From Cryobacterium fucosi (GTDB taxonomy: Bacteria; Actinomycetota; Actinomycetes; Actinomycetales; Microbacteriaceae), in NCBI RefSeq assembly GCF_004403515.1, contig NZ_SOHH01000087.1:1-64000 (forward strand): a stretch of 64,000 nucleotides of DNA. Reading direction: 5' to 3'. Below are positions 59,311 through 64,000 of the stretch, one piece after another. The stretch's first letter is position 1, and the number at the start of each line of letters is the position of its first letter. The notes beneath the pieces are model-generated. The model saw nothing but the letters and a program-made list of their open reading frames with translations. It did no database searches and was not told the origin of the DNA. The translations under genes and the position numbers were made by a program.

Positions 59311-59346
59311 GGATGTGGGGACGGGCGCGGCTGGGCTACAGCGCGG

Positions 59347-59575
59347 CTACACCGCGCGGCCCGCGGTGTAGACGCCCCGTTCGGCCCAGCCGACGACGGG
59401 GAAGAACCGGATGCCGCGTGCGTGCAGCCAGGCGTGCTTCTCCCCGGCCGCGAAGTCGAGGTAGGCCTCCGCCCAGCGTCTCGACCAGGATCACCCGCTT
59501 GCCGGCGGCGACCAGTTCGGCCGTCGCGACGAGACCGGCCAAACCGGCCCCCACGACGATGGCGTCGGCTTACAT
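59347..59575 (-). pseudogene. FAD-binding dehydrogenase remnant
   Basis: On the minus strand, an ATG at 59575-59573 is followed at once by TAA, and then by an FAD-binding start A-I-V-V-G-A-G-L-A-G-L...R-V-I-L-V-E. The frame then changes to W-A-E-A-Y-L-D-F-A-A-G-E-K-H-A-W-L and ends G-W-A-E-R-G-V-Y-T-A-G at TAG 59349-59347. Both pieces belong to the same large family of FAD-binding dehydrogenases (KstD-like), with the middle and the C-terminal two thirds deleted. Confidence 0.75.
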
Positions 59576-59623
59576 GCCTGCTGCATGCGGGGGAACGGCG
59601 CTCATCGTGACGCCAGTATCGCT

Positions 59624-59710
59624 CGTCGAATTCGACGGAGATTTTGCCGCAAACGGCCCAAAAGGCGTCTGCTGCGCGTCAAACCGCGAAAATCTCCGTC
59701 GAATTCGACG
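59624..59710. repeat. 22-bp inverted repeat with nested 14-bp palindromes
   Basis: Arms 59624-59645 and 59689-59710 are perfectly complementary over 22 bp; each begins or ends with the palindrome CGTCGAATTCGACG. The 43-base centre is not coding. It looks like a small non-autonomous repeat element between the pseudogene and the globin gene. Confidence 0.82.
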
Positions 59711-59722
59711 GGGGCGGGGCGG

Positions 59723-60199
59723 CTACTCGTCGAACGTGTTCAGCATCGCGTGGGCGGCCCGCTCCAGGTAGTCCCAGAGGGTCTCCCGCTGGAGCGGGGG
59801 TAGGTCGCACGCGTCAACGGCATCGCGCATGTGCGCGAGCCAGCGGTCGCGGGCCTCCGGGTTCACCTTGAACGGCTGGTGCCGCTGGCGCAGCCTGGGG
59901 TGGCCGCGCTGCTCGCTGTAGGTGCCGGGGCCACCCCAGTACTGCTCGAGGAACATGGTGAGGCGCTCCTCGGCCGGACCGAGGTCGGCCTCGGGGTACA
60001 TCGGCTTCAGCACCGGGTCGGTGGCGACGCCGCGGTAGAACTCGGCGACGAGCTTCGCGAAGAACGGCCGTCCGCCAACCTGCTCGTAGAACGAGGCGCC
60101 GATCGCGGCGCCGTTCTCGCCGTCACGCAGATGCACGGGCGAGGGAGCAGCAGCGGGCGTGGGCGCTGCGGCGGGCGTGGGGGTTGACTCAGGCGTCAT
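59723..60199 (-). CDS. glbO: Truncated haemoglobin, group II
   Basis: A 158-residue globin. The first 22 residues are a low-complexity Thr/Pro/Ala tail. The core has Y-E-Q-V-G-G near 39-44, F-Y near 55-56, P-M-Y near 66-68, E-Q-Y-W-G-G-P near 85-91, and R-H near 105-106 (proximal His), the pattern of group II truncated haemoglobins such as GlbO. It binds oxygen or handles reactive oxygen and nitrogen. It overlaps the mscS end by eleven bases. Confidence 0.87.
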   Translation of the reverse strand: MTPESTPTPAAAPTPAAAPSPVHLRDGENGAAIGASFYEQVGGRPFFAKLVAEFYRGVATDPVLKPMYPEADLGPAEERLTMFLEQYWGGPGTYSEQRGHPRLRQRHQPFKVNPEARDRWLAHMRDAVDACDLPPLQRETLWDYLERAAHAMLNTFDE

Positions 60200-61454
60200 C
60201 GCGGATCTCCGGATCTGGTGCCGACTTCGGCGAGCTGGGGGTGGGATGTTCGGCGTCCAGCTCGGCGGCGGACTTCCCGGCCGGCTTCCCGGCCGGCTTC
60301 GAGACCGGCTCCGCACCCGGCTTGTCGGCCGGCGCGCTGCCGGCCGGGGACTCGTCTGCCGGATGCTCGGCGGCATCCGTGGCCACGGTACGGCCCTTGC
60401 GCGGGGCGCGGGGGAGCCGGGGCTTCTTACGCACCGGGACCGGCGCGGTGAACGGGTCGGTGATCGCATCGGGAACGGCCGCGGCGGCCTCGGCGGCGGC
60501 ATCGAACGGTTCGTCGGTGTTCGGGATGGCGGCGGCGTTCACGGAGCCGTCCGGTCCGGTCATCACGACGCTGTTCAGCGGGGTCAGCCCGATGCCCAGG
60601 CCGTCGAGTGCCTTCTTGAGGTGCAGGCGGAGGTCGCGGGCGAAGTCCCATTTGGCCGAGACCCGGGTCTTCACCACGAGGCGCACGACGAGGGCCTCCG
60701 CCGAGATCGACTCGAGACCCCAGACCTCGGGCTTTTCCAGGATCACGGGGCGCCACTTGCGGCTGGAGGCGAGCGCCCTGGCCACCCGGAGCAGTTCGGC
60801 CTGCACGGCCTCCACGTCGGAGGCGTACGGGATGGCCAGGTCGACGATCACGCGCGCCCAGCCCTGGGACATGTTGCCGACGCGGAGGATCTCGCCGTTC
60901 CGCACGAACCAGAGCGTGCCGTCGACGTCACGCACCTGGGTGACCCGGATTCCGACCGTCTCGACCACGCCGGAGGCGAATCCGACGTCGACGATGTCGC
61001 CGACGCCGAGCTGGTCCTCCACCACCATGAACAGGCCGTTGAGGATGTCCTTGACGATGTTCTGCGCTCCGAAGCCGAGCCCGGCGCCGAGGGCGGCCGT
61101 GAGCAGCGCGAACGAGCCCAGGATGTCGGTGTTCACGATGTTGACGATCAGCAGTACGGACACGATCAGCAGGGTGACGTTGACGATGTTGGAGAGCACG
61201 GAGCCGAGCGTGCGGGTGCGCTGCACAACGCGAACGGCGGCCAGCGGCGAGACGCTCAGAGACTGGGTGTCCGTGACGTTCTGGTTTTTCTTCACCCCGG
61301 AGACGATCTGCCCCACGACGCGTTCGATCACGAAGTGCAGCCCCCAGCGCAGCAGGAAGGCTCCGATGACGATCGCGGCGATGTTGATGATCTTGAGCCA
61401 CAGATCGACGGTGAAGAATTGGGCGAGTTCAAGCCAGATTGCGTCGAAGTTCAT
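60189..61454 (-). CDS. mscS: Mechanosensitive channel, MscS family
   Basis: A 421-residue channel with three N-terminal spans (about 18-40, 88-110, 115-138); the third is the Gly/Ala-rich pore helix A-A-L-G-A-G-L-G-F-G-A-Q-N. The beta domain follows with V-G-D-I-V-D-V and the cytoplasmic cage; the last 110 residues are a disordered Ala/Pro/Lys-rich tail, unusually long. It lets solutes out during osmotic downshock. Confidence 0.92.
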   Translation of the reverse strand: MNFDAIWLELAQFFTVDLWLKIINIAAIVIGAFLLRWGLHFVIERVVGQIVSGVKKNQNVTDTQSLSVSPLAAVRVVQRTRTLGSVLSNIVNVTLLIVSVLLIVNIVNTDILGSFALLTAALGAGLGFGAQNIVKDILNGLFMVVEDQLGVGDIVDVGFASGVVETVGIRVTQVRDVDGTLWFVRNGEILRVGNMSQGWARVIVDLAIPYASDVEAVQAELLRVARALASSRKWRPVILEKPEVWGLESISAEALVVRLVVKTRVSAKWDFARDLRLHLKKALDGLGIGLTPLNSVVMTGPDGSVNAAAIPNTDEPFDAAAEAAAAVPDAITDPFTAPVPVRKKPRLPRAPRKGRTVATDAAEHPADESPAGSAPADKPGAEPVSKPAGKPAGKSAAELDAEHPTPSSPKSAPDPEIRDDA

Positions 61455-61602
61455 ATTCTGACCAGTCTACCGAGAGCCGCCGGGCAGAGGCTGGGACCCT
61501 CGCCGACAGCGCGGGAGCGGATGCGCAAAACCCCCGCCGTGCGCCCGGTGCGGGCGGTGGCGAGGGTCTTGGGGCGTTGCAGTGACGGATGCTCCGGGCC
61601 GG

Positions 61603-64000
61603 TTAGACGGCGTCCCGCGCCTGCGCGGCCAGGGCGCGCTCCACCCCGGCCAGGTTCTCGATCACCAGGCGGCGGAGCGCTTGCGGCTCCGGGTTGGCGT
61701 CGAGCCAGGCACGGGTGGCGTCGGCCAGGGCCTGGTTCGCCAGCGGCGACGGGTACAGGCCCAGGACGAGCTTCTCCGCGATGGAGAAGCTGCGGGACTC
61801 CCAGACCGGCTGCAGCATGGCGAAGTACTCGTCCACGAACGGCTCGAGCAGGGTGGCGTCGTTGGCCCGGAGGAACCCGGCCGCCGTCACACGCACGATG
61901 GTGTTCGGAGCCGTGTCGACGTCGATCAGCGACGACCAGGCCGCCTGCTTCCCCTCGGGGGTTGGGATGGCGGCGCGCGCCTGGGCGGCCGACTGGGCGC
62001 CCGTCGCGGTGTTGTCGTCGGCCAGCGCCGCGTCGATTTCGGCGCTGCCGGCCTTGCCGCCGGCGACGAGGGCGATGAGCAGCTCCCAGGCCAGGTCGGT
62101 GTCGATCGTGAGGCCGTCCAGCGGCACGGAGCCGTCCAGGATCGCCGCGACCGAGGCCAGGTGGCTGCCGGTTGACGCGACCGAGGCGAAGAACTTGACG
62201 AACTGGAACTGCGCGTCGGTGCCGGGCTCGGCGTGCCGGGCGAGGGACCAGAGGGCGTCGCCGACCTCGGTGACCGTGTTCGCGCGGAACTCCGCGGCCA
62301 CGTAGTAGGTCGCGGCCAGCACGACCTGTCCGAGCACGGTGCGGAGCGTGGTCGACTCGGTCTCGGTGGCGACGTTGCCCAGGACGAGGCTGATGAAGTC
62401 CCGCGGCGCGGTCTCGGCGTCGCGGGTGGCGTCCCAGACGGCACCCCAGACGATGGCCCGGGCGAGCGGGCTCTCGATCGAGGAGAGATTCTCGAGGGCG
62501 ACGTCCTGCGATGCGGTGTCGAGGCGGATCTTCGCGTAGGCGAGGTCGTCGTCGTTGAGCAGCACGAGGGCGGGGCGGGCCAGGCCGACGAGCTCGGCGA
62601 CATCCGTTCTCGGTCCGTCGATGTCGATCTCGACGCGGTGGGCGCGCACGAGGGCGCCGTCGGCGAAGTTGTAGAAGCCGATCGCGATGCGGTGCGGGCG
62701 GATCGTGGGGTAGTCCGCAGCGGCGGTCTGCAGCACGGTGAAGCCGGTGATCATTCCGGTCTCGTCGACCGCCACCTCTGGGCGCAGCGTGTTCACGCCC
62801 GCCGTCTCAAGCCAGAGCTTGGTCCACTCGCTGAGATCGCGGCCGCTGGAGGCCTCGAGCTCCACCATCAGGTCGTTCAGTTCGGTGTTGCCCCACTCGT
62901 GTTTGGCGAAATAGGCGGCAACCCCGGCGAAGAACTCGTCCCGGCCGACCCAGGCGACGAGCTGTTTGAGCACGGAGCCGCCCTTGGCGTAGGTGATGCC
63001 GTCGAAGTTGACCTGCACGTCTTCGAGGTCGGTGATCGTGGCGACGATGGGGTGCGTCGACGGCAGCTGGTCCTGCTTGTAGGCCCAGCTCTTCTCCATC
63101 ACGGCAAAGGTGGTCCAGGCCTCGGTCCACTCGGTGGCCTCGGCGGTGGCCATGGTCGACGCCCATTCGGCGAACGATTCGTTCAGCCACAGGTCGTTCC
63201 ACCATTTCATGGTGACCAGGTCGCCGAACCACATGTGCGCCAGCTCGTGCAGCACGGTGACCACGCGACGCTCCTTGATGGCGTCGGTGACCTTGGAGCG
63301 GAAGACGTAGGTCTCGGTGAAGGTGACCGCTCCGGCGTTCTCCATCGCTCCGGCGTTGAACTCGGGCACGAACATCTGGTCGTACTTGTCGAACGGGTAC
63401 GGGTAGTTGAACTTCTCCTCGAAGTAGGCGAAGCCCTGGCGGGTCTTCTCGAAGAGGTAGTCGGAGTCGAGGTACTGGAACAGGCTCTTCCGGCTGAACA
63501 GGCCGAGGGGGATGACGCGGCCGTCGCTGGAGGTCAGCTCGCTGCGCACGACGGCGTACGGGCCGGCGACGAGGGCCGTGATGTAGCTGGAGATGGTGTG
63601 GGTGGGCGGGAAGACCCAGGTCTTCGCGCCGTTGCCGGCATCCGTGGGCACGGGCGTGACGGAGTTGGAGATGACCTCCCAGGCCCCGGGCGCGGTGACC
63701 GTGAAGGCGAAGGTGGCCTTGAGGTCAGGCTGCTCGAACACCGCGAAGACGCGGCAGGAGTCGGGCACCTCGAACTGGCTGTAGAGGTAGACCTCGTTGT
63801 CGACCGGGTCGACGAAGCGGTGCAGGCCTTCGCCGGTGTTCGTGTAGAGAGCGTCGGAGACGACGGTCAGGGTATTCTCGGCGGCGAGGCCGTCGAGCTG
63901 GATCCGGATGCCGTCGCTGACGGATCCCGGGTCGAGGGAGACCCCGTTGAGGGTCACCGAGTGCACAGTGCTGGTGATCGCGTCGATGAACGTGGTGGCG
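61603..64000 (-). CDS. pepN: Aminopeptidase N (5' end outside window)
   Basis: About 799 residues of an M1 zinc aminopeptidase; the frame is open to the right edge and lacks only its start (usually some 40-60 residues). The exopeptidase motif G-A-M-E-N and the zinc site H-E-L-A-H-M-W with the later N-E-S-F-A-E-W are present, and the C-terminal ERAP1-like helical domain is complete. It removes neutral N-terminal residues from peptides in the cytoplasm. Confidence 0.95.
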   Translation of the reverse strand, partial: ATTFIDAITSTVHSVTLNGVSLDPGSVSDGIRIQLDGLAAENTLTVVSDALYTNTGEGLHRFVDPVDNEVYLYSQFEVPDSCRVFAVFEQPDLKATFAFTVTAPGAWEVISNSVTPVPTDAGNGAKTWVFPPTHTISSYITALVAGPYAVVRSELTSSDGRVIPLGLFSRKSLFQYLDSDYLFEKTRQGFAYFEEKFNYPYPFDKYDQMFVPEFNAGAMENAGAVTFTETYVFRSKVTDAIKERRVVTVLHELAHMWFGDLVTMKWWNDLWLNESFAEWASTMATAEATEWTEAWTTFAVMEKSWAYKQDQLPSTHPIVATITDLEDVQVNFDGITYAKGGSVLKQLVAWVGRDEFFAGVAAYFAKHEWGNTELNDLMVELEASSGRDLSEWTKLWLETAGVNTLRPEVAVDETGMITGFTVLQTAAADYPTIRPHRIAIGFYNFADGALVRAHRVEIDIDGPRTDVAELVGLARPALVLLNDDDLAYAKIRLDTASQDVALENLSSIESPLARAIVWGAVWDATRDAETAPRDFISLVLGNVATETESTTLRTVLGQVVLAATYYVAAEFRANTVTEVGDALWSLARHAEPGTDAQFQFVKFFASVASTGSHLASVAAILDGSVPLDGLTIDTDLAWELLIALVAGGKAGSAEIDAALADDNTATGAQSAAQARAAIPTPEGKQAAWSSLIDVDTAPNTIVRVTAAGFLRANDATLLEPFVDEYFAMLQPVWESRSFSIAEKLVLGLYPSPLANQALADATRAWLDANPEPQALRRLVIENLAGVERALAAQARDAV

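Overview
The window is high-GC actinobacterial DNA. Its actinobacterial marks are a WhiB protein, an ECF sigma factor with a zinc-finger anti-sigma partner, many GTG starts and tightly overlapping genes. Family Microbacteriaceae is my inference from the gene complement (EttA, MsrA, Rieske/DUF2231, PepN and a putrescine/GABA cluster), not a database result.

Positions 1 to about 35,259 are the right-hand part of a siphovirus-type prophage. Its left end lies outside the window, so no CI-like repressor is seen. The order is: a repeat-bearing protein cut by the window edge; a recombination block (YqaJ-type exonuclease, WhiB, ERF annealing protein); small unknown genes; two DNA methyltransferase genes (one apparently truncated), an HNH and a GIY-YIG nuclease; a replication block (initiator-like protein, DnaB helicase); small Cys-rich or membrane proteins; then a hairpin and the late region. 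The late region has a permuted NlpC/P60-like protein, HNH nuclease, terminase, portal, HK97-type protease and capsid, head-tail connectors, tail tube, frameshifted tail chaperones, tape measure, minor tail proteins, GH25 endolysin, holin and fibre-like proteins. Beyond a strong terminator, on the minus strand, come a lipoprotein gene, a tRNA-Arg(UCU) and the tyrosine integrase. The prophage ends in the 3' part of a tRNA-Thr(UGU) gene at 35,215-35,259, which I read as the right attachment site. The intact tRNA should lie left of the window.

Positions 35.3-39.8 kb look like an accessory strip with decaying genes: an integrase remnant, an SDR oxidoreductase, an aminoglycoside-phosphotransferase-fold protein, an AAA+ ATPase gene split by one in-frame amber codon, a GNAT acetyltransferase and an XRE-type remnant.

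From 39.8 kb on the genes look like host core: NadE, a membrane protein, an EamA transporter, an aldo/keto reductase, MsrA, an SSB, EttA, a thioesterase, a DUF2231-like/Rieske pair, an ECF sigma/anti-sigma pair, TesB, a PucR-type regulator with a divergent gabT-GDH-gabD-amine oxidase operon (putrescine to succinate), a pseudogene between two large inverted repeats, a truncated globin, MscS and PepN (cut by the right edge). The most distinctive signals are the 24-bp octapeptide-coding array at the left edge, back-to-back ECF-type promoters at 48.6 kb, a 15-bp array at the start of gabD, the amber-split ATPase gene, and the 17-bp array inside an inverted-repeat element at 40.7 kb.
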